Positions 19,369-28,388 of a stretch of 64,000 nucleotides of DNA are shown here, piece by piece. Under the pieces are notes generated by a model. It was not told where the DNA came from, did not search any database, and saw only the letters and a list, made by a program, of their open reading frames with translations. The position numbers and the translations under genes are program-made. This DNA comes from Phaeobacter sp. QD34_24 (GTDB taxonomy: Bacteria; Pseudomonadota; Alphaproteobacteria; Rhodobacterales; Rhodobacteraceae). The stretch is from the NCBI RefSeq assembly GCF_028890115.1, contig NZ_JARCJD010000014.1:1-64000 (forward strand), written 5' to 3'. How positions within the stretch are numbered: position 1 is the first letter of the stretch; every line of letters starts with the position of its first letter.

Positions 19369-19782
19369 ATGGCTGATACCATGCAATTCGACCTCGTGAG
19401 CCCGGAGCGGAGCCTTGCTTCGCTTCAGGTGAGCGCGGTTCAGATCCCCGGCGCGGAAGGCGACATGACGGCTATGCCGATGCATGCGCCGACCATCACC
19501 ACCATGCGCCCGGGTGTCCTGCGGGTCGAAAGCCCCCAAGGCACTTCGGAGTATGTGGTCACCGGCGGCTTTGCCGAAATCGGCTCCGAGGCTCTCTCGG
19601 TTCTGGCCGAAAAGGCAATCCCGATGGATGAAATGACCCGTGCGCACCTGGATGAGCTGATCGAGGAAGCGCGCGAGACCTACCGGACCGCAAAGGAAGA
19701 AGAGCAGCCCCACGACATCGTCGAGGAAGCCGCGAAGCTCCTGGCGGACATGGAGGCCCTTGGCACCCACATGAGCCTGTAA
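19369..19782 (+). CDS. atpC: F0F1 ATP synthase subunit epsilon
   Basis: 137 residues. The N-terminal beta-sandwich is clear ([29 protein letters not shown]). The C-terminal helical part is the shorter, more variable type seen in alphaproteobacteria. Epsilon couples gamma rotation to the ring and limits ATP hydrolysis. GGAGGG lies 5-8 bases before the ATG. It is the last gene of the operon, followed by a terminator. Confidence 0.95.
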   Translation: MADTMQFDLVSPERSLASLQVSAVQIPGAEGDMTAMPMHAPTITTMRPGVLRVESPQGTSEYVVTGGFAEIGSEALSVLAEKAIPMDEMTRAHLDELIEEARETYRTAKEEEQPHDIVEEAAKLLADMEALGTHMSL

Positions 19783-19814
19783 CGGGTTCTGCGCCAAGGC
19801 GGATAACACATTGT

Positions 19815-19846
19815 AAACCGGTCCCTTCTGGGGCCGGTTTTCTTTT
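19815..19846 (+). terminator. Rho-independent terminator of atpHAGDC
   Basis: A stem of AACCGG(T)CCC with GGG(G)CCGGTT around the loop TTCT, followed by TTTCTTTT. It sits 33 bases after the atpC stop. Confidence 0.8.
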
Positions 19847-19921
19847 GCGTGCCAGGGTGATTTTATGCTGAGTTGAAAATACGACTTTAGAACAATCAAA
19901 AGCAGTAGGACGTTCGCCAGC

Positions 19922-20272
19922 ATGAAGAGACTGCGCAATCCCCGCACTGGGATCGATCAGGGGGATGTCCTGGTCTTTTCCGAGTTTGACAGCGGCGGCA
20001 CCATGTGGACGGGGCAGGGCAACCGCGAGCGGCGCCAGTCGGTGCGCTTTGCCCAAAGCTATGCCAGCCCGCCTGCGGTGCATGTGTCGCTGTCAATGTG
20101 GGATATGGATACCGAAGCGGCGGTGCGTGCGGATCTATCGGCCGAAAACATCACCGAGACCGGGTTCGAGATCGTTTTTCGCACCTGGTCCGACAGCCGT
20201 ATTGCCCGTGTGCGGGCCGCCTGGATGGCGATTGGCGATCTGCCCTTCGAAGATGATTGGGATGTCGATTAG
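19922..20272 (+). CDS. H-type lectin domain protein
   Basis: 116 residues that are one domain. A beta-rich pattern (VRFAQSYASPPAVHVSLSMWD, then NITETGFEIVFRTW, then ARVRAAWMAIGDLP) matches the H-type lectin family (Pfam PF09458), known from snail agglutinin and found as single domains or tail-fibre modules in bacteria and phages. There is no signal peptide, so it is probably cytoplasmic or released another way. It is monocistronic, between the atp terminator and the convergent prs. The sugar ligand is unknown. Confidence 0.75.
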   Translation: MKRLRNPRTGIDQGDVLVFSEFDSGGTMWTGQGNRERRQSVRFAQSYASPPAVHVSLSMWDMDTEAAVRADLSAENITETGFEIVFRTWSDSRIARVRAAWMAIGDLPFEDDWDVD

Positions 20273-20283
20273 GGGGCAATGAA

Positions 20284-20315
20284 AAGGCCCCGCGCAGAGG
20301 TTTGCGCAGGGCCTT
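20284..20315 (-). terminator. Intrinsic terminator of prs
   Basis: On the minus strand the stem AAGGCCCTGCGCA / TGCGCGGGGCCTT has a short loop and one bulge and runs into TTTTC. It lies 26 bases past the prs stop and may also stop the convergent lectin transcript. Confidence 0.75.
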
Positions 20316-20340
20316 GCGGTTTCGTTCCGGGCAGCCGCGA

Positions 20341-21360
20341 TCACACGTGGCTGTAAAGCGACTCGTAGATCGGGATCAGGGTCTTGTCTTCAAACAGGGA
20401 AGAGACCGAGGTACCGTGCCAGATGTTCAGGATCGCCTGGGTGAACAGGGGCGCGGTGGGCAGGATACGGATATTGGGGGCGCCCAGGACCGCTTCGGTC
20501 GGCTGGATGGTATCGGTCAGCACCAGGGACTTCATCACCGAGTTGGTCACACGTTCCACCGCGGGGCCGCTCATCACGCCATGGGTGATATAGGCGTGGA
20601 CTTCCTTGGCGCCGTTGTCCAGCAGCACCTGCGCCGCCTTGCAAAGCGTGCCGGCGGTGTCGCACATGTCGTCCACGATCAGGCAGATCTTGTCGGTGAC
20701 ATCGCCGATCACGGTCATCTCGGCCACTTCACCGGGTTTCTCGCGGCGCTTGTCCACGATCGACAGCGGAGCGTTGATCCGCTTGGCCAGCTCACGGGCG
20801 CGGGCCACGCCGCCCACGTCGGGGGAGACGACCATCAGATCGGCCATGTTGTCCTTGAACTGATGCCGCACGTCCAGCGCGAAGATGGGCGAGGCATAGA
20901 GGTTGTCCACGGGAATGTCGAAGAAGCCCTGGATCTGCGCGGCGTGCAGATCCATGGTCAGGATCCGCTCGATCCCGGCGCCGGTCAGCATATTGGCGAC
21001 CAGCTTGGCCGAGATCGGCGTGCGGGCCTTGGTGCGGCGGTCCTGGCGGGCGTAGCCGAAATAGGGGATCACAGCGGTGGTGCGGCGTGCAGAGGAACGG
21101 CGCAGCGCATCGGAGATGATCAAGAGCTCCATCAGGTTGTCATTGGCCGGGTTCGAGGTCGGCTGGACGATGAACATGTCCTCGCCGCGCACGTTCTCGT
21201 AGACCTCGACGAAGATCTCGCCGTCGTTGAACCGCTCGACACGGGCATCGACCAGACCCTGATCGACCCCGCGATGCAGGCTCATCCGGCGGGCAATGGA
21301 ATTGGCAAGAGGAAGGTTGGCGTTCCCAGCGATAAGCTTGGGTTCGTTCATGGTCGGCAT
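20341..21360 (-). CDS. prs: Ribose-phosphate pyrophosphokinase
   Basis: 339 residues. Makes PRPP from ribose 5-phosphate and ATP for purine, pyrimidine, histidine, tryptophan and NAD synthesis. Visible are the ATP-binding FGYARQDRR, the metal-binding [11 protein letters not shown], and the PRPP loop [12 protein letters not shown]. The first ATG at 21360 is kept because GGGGA lies about ten bases upstream; a second ATG three codons on is an alternative. It is transcribed alone, with its own terminator. Confidence 0.96.
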   Translation of the reverse strand: MPTMNEPKLIAGNANLPLANSIARRMSLHRGVDQGLVDARVERFNDGEIFVEVYENVRGEDMFIVQPTSNPANDNLMELLIISDALRRSSARRTTAVIPYFGYARQDRRTKARTPISAKLVANMLTGAGIERILTMDLHAAQIQGFFDIPVDNLYASPIFALDVRHQFKDNMADLMVVSPDVGGVARARELAKRINAPLSIVDKRREKPGEVAEMTVIGDVTDKICLIVDDMCDTAGTLCKAAQVLLDNGAKEVHAYITHGVMSGPAVERVTNSVMKSLVLTDTIQPTEAVLGAPNIRILPTAPLFTQAILNIWHGTSVSSLFEDKTLIPIYESLYSHV

Positions 21361-21466
21361 TGGCTGATATCCCCGGGCAGCAAGGCAATGTGACAGATTC
21401 GTGATATTGAACCCCGCTTAACATGTGCCTAGGGTCCAGCCTAGTTCTAAGCCGGAGAAAACCGAC

Positions 21467-22063
21467 ATGGCAGCCATCGATTTCTACTTCTCGACCCTTT
21501 CTCCCTATGCCTATCTTGCCGGAAACAGGCTGGAAAAGCTGGCAGAGCGGCATGCTGCCCAAATTACATACAAACCCTTCGATATCATGGCGCTGTTTCC
21601 GCGCACCGGGGGCACCCCTCCGAAAGACCGTCATCCTGCCCGCCAGGAGTACCGCCTGATCGAGCTTGAACGACAGGCCAGGAAGCTGGGGATGCCGATG
21701 AACCTCAAGCCTGCTCATTGGCCGACCAATGCGGCGCCATCGTCCTATGCGATCATTGCCGCCCAGAAGGCGGGTGGCGGTGATCTTGGCGCCCTGGTTC
21801 AGGGCGTGCTGCGGGCCTGCTGGGCCGAGGAGAAGGATATCGCCGAGGATGTCGTGATCCGCGACTGCCTGACCGCAGCCGGGTTTGATCCCGCGCTGGC
21901 GGACAGCGGCCTTCTGGTCGGGGCAGAGACGTATGGTCAGAACCTGGAAGATGCGGTTTCCGCTGGTGTTTTCGGCGCTCCTTTCTATATCACCGAAGAC
22001 GGCGCCAAGTTCTGGGGCCAGGATCGGCTGGATGATCTGGACCGGCATCTATCGGAGCAGTAA
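21467..22063 (+). CDS. DsbA-fold 2-hydroxychromene-2-carboxylate isomerase-like protein
   Basis: 198 residues with a thioredoxin fold of the DsbA/kappa-GST type. The N-terminal DFYFSTLSPYAYLAG has serine/proline where DsbA has CxxC, as in the glutathione-dependent isomerases. GVFGAPFYITEDGAKFWGQDRL is the typical C-terminal block. The natural substrate is unlikely to be known from sequence; the naphthalene-pathway name is a family label and no such pathway is nearby. GGAGA lies 8 bases before the chosen ATG at 21467. An alpha/beta hydrolase gene starts 5 bases downstream, so the two are probably one operon. Confidence 0.85.
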   Translation: MAAIDFYFSTLSPYAYLAGNRLEKLAERHAAQITYKPFDIMALFPRTGGTPPKDRHPARQEYRLIELERQARKLGMPMNLKPAHWPTNAAPSSYAIIAAQKAGGGDLGALVQGVLRACWAEEKDIAEDVVIRDCLTAAGFDPALADSGLLVGAETYGQNLEDAVSAGVFGAPFYITEDGAKFWGQDRLDDLDRHLSEQ

Positions 22064-22068
22064 CCCAT

Positions 22069-22881
22069 ATGAGTGATCTGGTGCAGACCCTGCCGCAGCC
22101 CGTTTTCAGCCGTAGCTTCGGGAGTGGTCCGCGACAGATGCTGGCGGTGCATTGCTCGCTGGCGCATTCGGGCACCTGGCGCGGGTTTACAGAGGCGATG
22201 GAGGGTGCGGTAACCGTCAGCGCCTTCGATCTCCTGTCGCATGGGCGCAGTCCGGATTGGGACGGAGAGGGCGACTACCAGGACCGCAATACCGAGGCGG
22301 GGCTGTCGCTCATGCCCGATGAACCTGTCGATCTGATCGGTCACTCCTTTGGCGCGACCGTGGTTTTGCGCATGGCGCTGGCGCGCCCTGAAAAGGTGCG
22401 CAGCCTGATCCTGATCGAACCGGTGCTGTTCCGGGTGGCTCTGGAAGATGACCCCGAGGTGGCACAGCGCACTCGGGACGACAGCAAGCCTTTCATGGAG
22501 GCGTTTGCCGCCGGGGATGCCGCACTTGCAGCACGGCTGTTCAACCGCGCTTGGAGCTCCGGCGCGCCGCGCTGGCCGGACCTGCCCGAGGCGACGCGGG
22601 ACGCGATGACACGGGCGATCCATATCGTTCCCGCCTGCGATGCGGCGGTCTATCAGGATCGGCCGGGCGTGTTGCGCCCCGGCGTGCTGCAGGGGCTGGA
22701 TGTGCCGGTGCTGCTGCTGCGCGGCAGCGAGACGCAGCCGGTGATTGCCGTGGTCAACGAAGGCCTGGCACAGCGTCTGCCCGACGCCCGCTCCGAGGTG
22801 ATCGCGGGTGCAGGGCATATGGTATCGATCACCCACCCGGCGGAAACCGCTGCCGCGGTTCGCGCCTTCTGGGGCGACTGA
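22069..22881 (+). CDS. Alpha/beta hydrolase
   Basis: 270 residues. The nucleophile elbow is GHSFGA (serine at about residue 90), with the C-terminal histidine in GAGHMVSITHP. HCSLAHSGTW near the start is the oxyanion-hole strand. No signal peptide, so cytoplasmic. It starts 5 bases after the isomerase gene, with which it may share substrates. Exact reaction unknown; esterase, lactonase or haloperoxidase-like activity are all possible for the fold. Confidence 0.82.
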   Translation: MSDLVQTLPQPVFSRSFGSGPRQMLAVHCSLAHSGTWRGFTEAMEGAVTVSAFDLLSHGRSPDWDGEGDYQDRNTEAGLSLMPDEPVDLIGHSFGATVVLRMALARPEKVRSLILIEPVLFRVALEDDPEVAQRTRDDSKPFMEAFAAGDAALAARLFNRAWSSGAPRWPDLPEATRDAMTRAIHIVPACDAAVYQDRPGVLRPGVLQGLDVPVLLLRGSETQPVIAVVNEGLAQRLPDARSEVIAGAGHMVSITHPAETAAAVRAFWGD

Positions 22882-22933
22882 GACCAGCCGACATATCCCG
22901 GACGGCAGGGTTGTGCCCTCCGGGGACGGGCGG

Positions 22934-23341
22934 TCAGATGGTATCGATCGTGGTAACGGTTTCCCGGAAGTAGTCGATCTGTCCGGCCTCTTCATGGGTG
23001 ATGATATAGGTGACGCTGTTCACCATTCCGTTCCGCCTTGGATAGAAGAACTCCTGTTCCATCCGCGTCACGGCCCAACCATCGCAGAGCGTTTTCGTGG
23101 TGAGATCCCGAATGCGTGTGCCTTGCGGAAAGATCTCTTGACCCAGCCGTTGCAGGACCGGCCCGAAGGCGCCCATGCCCCGCGCCTGCTGCCAGGCGGT
23201 GTCCGCATCGTCTTTGTAGTGATCGATGCGAAAGTCGATATCTTCCGCCAAAAGGGTGAGGATCGCAGGATCTCCGGCTTCGAACAGGCGCAAGACCTGT
23301 TCGATCAGAGGGGCTTGGGTGACAGATGCCGCAGGTTGCAT
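22934..23341 (-). CDS. SnoaL-like/NTF2-fold protein
   Basis: 135 residues. A small alpha-beta cone protein (LIEQVLRLFEAGDPAILTLL, then RITxDD-like FRIDHYKDD, and a C-terminal sheet with EQEFFYPRRNG). Members bind or act on small hydrophobic molecules; none of the specific catalytic sets is recognisable. The start at 23341 has AAGGAG 6 bases upstream, much better than the longer in-frame start at 23419. It is divergent from a LysR regulator, which is the likely controller (inference). Confidence 0.72.
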   Translation of the reverse strand: MQPAASVTQAPLIEQVLRLFEAGDPAILTLLAEDIDFRIDHYKDDADTAWQQARGMGAFGPVLQRLGQEIFPQGTRIRDLTTKTLCDGWAVTRMEQEFFYPRRNGMVNSVTYIITHEEAGQIDYFRETVTTIDTI

Positions 23342-23446
23342 GAAGGGCTCCTTGAATGAGTGCAGTGGATTTCGTGCCCCTTGTTTGGCATGGATGAGAT
23401 GTATAGGTAATTGCTGCATCAGTTATGGTAGCTATAGGGAAAGTCT

Positions 23447-24265
23447 ATGCTTGATCTCGCGCCTCTCAGGTACTTTCAGTCCGCCTATGAAACCGGGACC
23501 TTCAGTGCTGCGGCACGTCTCAACGAGGTGCGCCAACCGTCGGTTTCAGCGGCGATTGCCCGGCTTGAGACCCATTATGGCGGCCCGCTGTTTCAACGTG
23601 GTCCCGCCGGGCTGGTCCCCACCGATCTGGGGCGCGAGCTATACGCACAATGCGGCGTGATCCTGTCACAGCTGCAGCAGATGGAGGACCGCCTGAAACA
23701 GCGCGTGCGTCCTCAGTTGCGGGTACACTGCTGCCCCGATGTGCTGATGGAGCCGTTTCAGGCCGGGTTTCATCGCCTTGCGAGAGAAAAGGACGGCGTG
23801 GTCTTCCAGTTCACCGATACGCCCGAACTGGCTGATGTGGTGCTCTGCTCCGAGGCCTGTACACCTGATGGGATGGGGTTTGTCGGGCTATGGGACGAAG
23901 GCTATGGGGTGGCGCTGCCGGTGGGGCATCCCCTTAGCCTTCGTGCCGAGTTGACCTTGCAGGATCTGGCACAGATGCAGATGATTTCACGCCCCTATTG
24001 CCCCTCCGCAGATCTGTTCCGCGCGGCAGGGGAGGGCAGGCTGATGATCTCGGCGCAGGCGCTTCACGATGCGCAGCTATTGGACCTGGTTGCCGCAGGC
24101 CTGGGCGTGGCTCTGGTTCCGCTCTCCTATGCGCAAGCCTCCGACCGGATCACCATCTGCACCCTGCGCGAGGCGGCCGACGTCAGCCGCCGCGTGGGGA
24201 TTGCCCATCGCAAGACCAGTGTCGCGGCCTCTGCCGCCAAAACCCTTGCGGGGGCAGTGTCCTGA
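23447..24265 (+). CDS. LysR family transcriptional regulator
   Basis: 272 residues. The N-terminal winged helix (4-62) has the LysR pattern GTFSAAARLNEVRQPSVSAA. The C-terminal periplasmic-binding-like domain (about 90-272) ends in an ordinary effector fold (GLGVALVPLSYAQ). It is divergent from the SnoaL-like gene across 105 bases, the standard LysR arrangement; TATAG and CTATA in that gap (about 23402 and 23433) are possible half-sites. The effector is not predictable. Confidence 0.88.
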   Translation: MLDLAPLRYFQSAYETGTFSAAARLNEVRQPSVSAAIARLETHYGGPLFQRGPAGLVPTDLGRELYAQCGVILSQLQQMEDRLKQRVRPQLRVHCCPDVLMEPFQAGFHRLAREKDGVVFQFTDTPELADVVLCSEACTPDGMGFVGLWDEGYGVALPVGHPLSLRAELTLQDLAQMQMISRPYCPSADLFRAAGEGRLMISAQALHDAQLLDLVAAGLGVALVPLSYAQASDRITICTLREAADVSRRVGIAHRKTSVAASAAKTLAGAVS

Positions 24266-24300
24266 ATATGCGCGTGGCCAGCGCCCCTGCGTCTTTGAGA

Positions 24301-25335
24301 TCAGAGCAGGTTCAAGAACGCCGCGATCTCATCGCGGCTGATCGACCAGTCGCAGACGAAACGCGCGGTGACCTCTTCATCATCCGGCCCTTCCAGCGGG
24401 CCATCCCACAGGTGATAGACGGCCCCGGCCTCCATCAGGCGCTTGTGGGTGCTGCGGGGCAGGGCGGCGAAAACCATGTTCGCATCCGGTTCCGACAGGA
24501 ATGTGGCCCCGGCTTTGCGCAGCCCCTCGACCAGGACAGCGCAGGAGTCATTGGCGGCCTTGGCGCTGGACAGCCACAGGTCGTTGTCCAGATAGGCCAG
24601 CATCTGCGCCGACAGGTAGCGATGCTTGGAGAACAGATGCGCGCCGCGCTTGCGCCGCAGTTCGAATTCCCAGGCGTGTTTGGGATCGAAGAAGATCACC
24701 GCCTCAACCCCCATCAAACCGTTCTTGGTGCCGCCAAAGGAGACCGCATCCACGCCCGCCTTCCAGGTCATGTCCGCCGGAGAGCAGTTCAGCGCCACCA
24801 GCGCATTGGTGAAGCGCGCGCCATCCAGATGCACGGGCAGACCGTAGTCCTTGGCGACGGCGCAAAGGGCCGTCAGCTCGTCCAGGGAGTAGACCGACCC
24901 GCGTTCGGTGACCTGGGTGATCGAGACCGGCCCGCGCTGGGGCCCATGGACGCCGCGGGTCTCTTCGCCCGCGATGCTGTTGCGCAGCGCTTCGGGTGTC
25001 ATCTTGTCGCCGCCGGGCACCAGCGTCAGTTTGGCGCCGCCCGTGTAGAACTCGGGGGCGTTGCATTCATCCTCGTGGATATGGGCCACGGGGCTGCAAA
25101 ACACGGTCTGGAAAGGCTCGCAGAGGGTGGCCAGCGCCAGGGCGTTGGCGGCGGTGCCGGTGGCCACCAGGTAGATCGCCGCTTCGGGCGCCTCGAAGAT
25201 GTCGCGCAGGCGCTGGCGCACGGCGTCCATCTGGGCATCTGCGCCATAACCCATGGCATAGCCCGTGTTGGCCGCGCTCAGCGCGTCCAGAACTTCGGGG
25301 TGGACGGGGCCGGAATTGTCAGAGGCAAAGAACAT
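24301..25335 (-). CDS. ltaE: Low-specificity threonine aldolase family enzyme
   Basis: 344 residues. A PLP fold-type I enzyme that cleaves threonine or allo-threonine to glycine and acetaldehyde. H86 stacks on PLP, D171 (HLDGAR) holds its nitrogen, and K204 in FGGTKNG forms the Schiff base. Its ATG overlaps the ycgN stop by one base (TGATG), so it is the last gene of a coupled unit with ribF and ycgN. The gene symbol denotes the family; stereospecificity is not readable. Confidence 0.9.
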   Translation of the reverse strand: MFFASDNSGPVHPEVLDALSAANTGYAMGYGADAQMDAVRQRLRDIFEAPEAAIYLVATGTAANALALATLCEPFQTVFCSPVAHIHEDECNAPEFYTGGAKLTLVPGGDKMTPEALRNSIAGEETRGVHGPQRGPVSITQVTERGSVYSLDELTALCAVAKDYGLPVHLDGARFTNALVALNCSPADMTWKAGVDAVSFGGTKNGLMGVEAVIFFDPKHAWEFELRRKRGAHLFSKHRYLSAQMLAYLDNDLWLSSAKAANDSCAVLVEGLRKAGATFLSEPDANMVFAALPRSTHKRLMEAGAVYHLWDGPLEGPDDEEVTARFVCDWSISRDEIAAFLNLL

Positions 25336-25787
25336 CAGATGGGCTCCTCAATGATGTAATCTTCCCAGTCTTCTTCTGGGGTGTCGAATTCGGAGACGGT
25401 CATGCCCTGCACCGAAACCCCCGCGTCATGCACCGAATCCGGATTGCCGGTGATCAGCGGGTGCCAGCCGGGCAGGGGCTTGCCCTGCCACAAGAGCCGA
25501 TAGGCGCAGGTCTGCGGCATCCAATAGGCGTGGGTGTCCAGATTCTCGGGCTTCAGCACGATGCATTCGGGGATGAACTGGTGGCGGTTCTCATAGTGGG
25601 CGCAGCGGCAGGTCTGATCATCCAGCAGGCGGCAGGCCACGCGGGTGAGGGCAACCTCGCCCGTGTCCTCATCCTCCAGCTTGTTGAGGCAGCATTTGCC
25701 ACAGCCATCACAAAGCGCCTCCCACTCGGCCGCGGACAGCTTGTCGAGCGGCTTCTTCTCCCAGAACCGGGGGGCAAGCCTGCTCAT
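25335..25787 (-). CDS. YcgN family cysteine-cluster protein
   Basis: 150 residues. CDGCGKCC (26-33) and further cysteines at about 52, 60, 62, 75 and in TCAY form the CxxCxxCC cluster of the YcgN/YkgJ family, a probable metal or Fe-S site. Function unknown. The start at 25787 overlaps the ribF stop as ATGA, and this gives the usual MSRLAPRFWEKKPLDKL N terminus. It sits between ribF and ltaE. Confidence 0.88.
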   Translation of the reverse strand: MSRLAPRFWEKKPLDKLSAAEWEALCDGCGKCCLNKLEDEDTGEVALTRVACRLLDDQTCRCAHYENRHQFIPECIVLKPENLDTHAYWMPQTCAYRLLWQGKPLPGWHPLITGNPDSVHDAGVSVQGMTVSEFDTPEEDWEDYIIEEPI

Positions 25788-26716
25788 ACGGCGGCCAGGA
25801 TTTCGCGCGCCTTGGCGCAATCCGCATCCATCTGCGCAATCAGCCCCTCCAGCCCGTCGAACTTCATCTCCGGGCGCAGGTAGTCCACCAGCCCGACCGA
25901 GAGGGTCGCGCCATATAGGTCGCCGGTGAAATCGAACAGGAAGGTTTCGATATTGGGGTGATCACCGTTGAACATCGGCCGCACCCCGACAGAGGCGGCA
26001 CCGTGGTAGCTGCCCTTGTGAGGGCCATCGAGCACGTCGACCAGCACCGCATAGACGCCGAATGCAGGCGGATGCAGCCCGTCGATGGACATGTTTGCGG
26101 TGGGAAAACCAAGGTCCCGCCCGCGCTGCTCTCCGCCCACGACAGTGCCTTCGATCCGGTGCCAATGGCCCAGCATGGCAGCGGCGTCGCGCGGGCGGCC
26201 ATCGCTCAGCGCCTGGCGGATCGCGGTCGAAGAGACGGTATGTTCGGTGTATTCCATCAAGGGGGCGATGGTGACGCCAAAGCGCATGTCCCGGCCAAAG
26301 CGTATCAGATCCTCAGCGGTGCCCGCGCGCCCCTTGCCGAAACAGAAATCGGCGCCCACCACCACATGTTTGAGACCTAGGCCCTTGGCAAGAACCTTGC
26401 TTGCAAACTCTTCCGGCGTCAGCCCTGACAGGGCGGCGTTGAAGTTCAGCTGATAGAGCTTTTCCACCCCCAGCTTGCCCAGCCGCGAGGCCCGCGCAGC
26501 GGCGGACATCAGGCGAAAGGGCGGTGCGGCAGGGGCAAAGAATTCGCGCGGATGCGGCTCGAAGGTCACCACGCCAAGGGGGGCGTCCGGGGCGGCCTGG
26601 CGCGCCAGATCGATCACCGACCGATGGCCGCGGTGAACGCCATCGAAATTGCCGATCGCGACGCTGGCGCCGCGGTCCTGGCCTTCAACAAACTGGTAGT
26701 CACGAATGATGCGCAT
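25784..26716 (-). CDS. ribF: Bifunctional riboflavin kinase/FAD synthetase
   Basis: 310 residues. The N-terminal nucleotidyltransferase domain has GNFDGVHRGH (22-31). The C-terminal flavokinase domain has GRDLGFPTANM and ends in the helical GLIAQMDADCAKAREIL. It makes FMN from riboflavin and then FAD. It heads a coupled trio with ycgN and ltaE. No FMN riboswitch is visible upstream. Confidence 0.96.
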   Translation of the reverse strand: MRIIRDYQFVEGQDRGASVAIGNFDGVHRGHRSVIDLARQAAPDAPLGVVTFEPHPREFFAPAAPPFRLMSAAARASRLGKLGVEKLYQLNFNAALSGLTPEEFASKVLAKGLGLKHVVVGADFCFGKGRAGTAEDLIRFGRDMRFGVTIAPLMEYTEHTVSSTAIRQALSDGRPRDAAAMLGHWHRIEGTVVGGEQRGRDLGFPTANMSIDGLHPPAFGVYAVLVDVLDGPHKGSYHGAASVGVRPMFNGDHPNIETFLFDFTGDLYGATLSVGLVDYLRPEMKFDGLEGLIAQMDADCAKAREILAAV

Positions 26717-26799
26717 GGCGCCTGCCTAGCGCCCCGTGACGGGGCATGCAAGCGTGCCGTTGCGCATCATTGCGGCTGTGTCGGGGGCGGGAATGCGCC

Positions 26800-27267
26800 T
26801 TAGTCGAACTTGCGCGAGGGGGCCATGACCATGGCCTCGCCCACCAGGACCTTCTTACCATCGACCATGCAGCGGCAATCGAGCCGGACGCGGCGCTTGT
26901 CGATCTGGATGTCGGTCACTTCGACCTCGGCCAGAACCATGTCGCCGGGGCGCACCGGGGCAAGGAACTTCAAGGACTGGCTCATGTAGATGGTGCCATG
27001 GCCCGGCAGCTGTTCGCCGATCACGGCAGAGATCAGGCCGGCGGTCAGCATCCCATGGGCGATACGGCCTTCAAAGATGGTGTCACGGGCGTAATCGTCA
27101 TCCATATGCACCGGGTTGTGGTCGGTGGAGACATCGGCGAACTTCTGGATGTCCTCATCCGTCACCACCTTGCGCAGGTAGCGGACCATGCCCATTTCAA
27201 TGTCTTCGATGCAGATGGTTCCGCGTGGCAGATTGTCCAACATGCGCCCCTCCGGGTTTTCAGGCAT
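26800..27267 (-). CDS. MaoC family (R)-hydratase
   Basis: 155 residues with a hot-dog fold. FADVSTDHNPVHMDDDYA holds the Asp and His of the hydratase-2 motif (D-x5-H), and GRIAHGML follows. It probably hydrates enoyl-CoA to (R)-3-hydroxyacyl-CoA (PhaJ-like), linking beta-oxidation to polyhydroxyalkanoate or lipid synthesis (inference). Two starts compete: 27267 (AAGGGGA at 8 bases) and 27243 (GGAGG at 5 bases, MLDNLPRG). Either keeps the fold intact. Confidence 0.87.
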   Translation of the reverse strand: MPENPEGRMLDNLPRGTICIEDIEMGMVRYLRKVVTDEDIQKFADVSTDHNPVHMDDDYARDTIFEGRIAHGMLTAGLISAVIGEQLPGHGTIYMSQSLKFLAPVRPGDMVLAEVEVTDIQIDKRRVRLDCRCMVDGKKVLVGEAMVMAPSRKFD

Positions 27268-27370
27268 CCGTGGATCCCCTTTGAAATTTTAGAGCGCCAT
27301 GGCCCTTGGTTCTGCAACTTTATTACTTTGCAGGTGCAGAAAATCAAGGGCTTTCTGTTAGAATTACGCC

Positions 27371-28246
27371 TTAGCGCAGGCGGCCGATGGTGAAGGTCGG
27401 GGCGCTGTTTTCCCTTGCCAGGTAGTCTGTTAGGGCATCCGGATCTGGCTGGTGCGACGTTTTGGTTTCAGCTGCCGCAAGGCCACCGGAAATGAAAAGG
27501 GAATCGATTCCCTCGCCCATGGCGCCTGAAATATCGGTGTGCGGCCCGTCCCCGATCGCCAGAATGTCGCCATCGGCAATATCCTGACCCAATTCCGCCA
27601 GGCGGCGGCGGGCAAGATCGTAGATCGGCGGGTGCGGCTTGCCGAAGTAGAGGCTCTCGCCGCCCATTTCGGTATAGAGTCGGCCCAGGGCGCCGGCGCA
27701 CCATTCGCGGGTCTCGCCGCGGTCCACCACGATATCGGGATTGGCACAGAGGAGTTTCATGCCCTTTTGCTTGGCATAGAGGAAGTCCGCCCGGTTCACA
27801 TCCGGATCGGCCATCGGATCAAACGGGCCGCAGCAGACGATGCCGGTGGCCTCCTGCAGGGGCACGCGGGTGATCTCAACCGGCTTGTCGATCACATGCA
27901 GCGGTTCAAAGAAGCCCGCATCGCGCTGCCATTCGCCCATGAAATAGACCTTGTCACCCACCGCGCCGGTGAACATGGCGGCGCGGGCGGAATCGCCCGA
28001 GGTGGCGATGGTGTCATAGGCATCCTGCGGCACGCCGAACTGTTTCAACTGCTCGGCCACGCCTGCGCGCGGTTTCGGCGAGTTGGTCACCAGAACCACG
28101 ATCCCACCGCGCTGACGATAGGTCTGCAGGGCGGCAACGGCCTCGGGGTAGGCGGTGATCCCGTTATGGACACAGCCCCAGAGATCGACAAAGAGCGCGC
28201 GATAGGGGGCAGAGACCTCGGCAAGGTTTTCGATGATGCGGGTCAT
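27371..28246 (-). CDS. TIGR01459-type HAD hydrolase
   Basis: 291 residues. A HAD phosphatase of the class IIA type: FVDLWGCVHNG is a variant of motif I (first Asp present; the second position is Trp rather than Asp, a feature of this subgroup), VTNSPKP is motif II and AIGDGPHTDISGA is motif IV. KPHPPIYDLA is the usual class IIA block. Substrate unknown. The start at 28246 is chosen from AGGAAAGG upstream and the conserved MTRIIENLAE. Confidence 0.85.
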   Translation of the reverse strand: MTRIIENLAEVSAPYRALFVDLWGCVHNGITAYPEAVAALQTYRQRGGIVVLVTNSPKPRAGVAEQLKQFGVPQDAYDTIATSGDSARAAMFTGAVGDKVYFMGEWQRDAGFFEPLHVIDKPVEITRVPLQEATGIVCCGPFDPMADPDVNRADFLYAKQKGMKLLCANPDIVVDRGETREWCAGALGRLYTEMGGESLYFGKPHPPIYDLARRRLAELGQDIADGDILAIGDGPHTDISGAMGEGIDSLFISGGLAAAETKTSHQPDPDALTDYLARENSAPTFTIGRLR

Positions 28247-28340
28247 GGGTTTGGCCTTTCCTGAGGGGGGCTGAGGGCTGCGCGGCAAGATATGACCGAG
28301 ACGGGCGGTCTGTGCCACCGGGAATACCTGCCCGAATAGA

Positions 28341-28366
28341 AAAAGGCGCCGTGCGGGGCGCCTTTT
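28341..28366 (-). terminator. Intrinsic terminator of ppaC
   Basis: A perfect 10-bp stem (AAAAGGCGCC / GGCGCCTTTT, loop of 6) that runs into TTTTTC on the minus strand, 23 bases past the ppaC stop. Confidence 0.82.
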
Positions 28367-28388
28367 CCATTGCTTCGAAGATCCAAGA

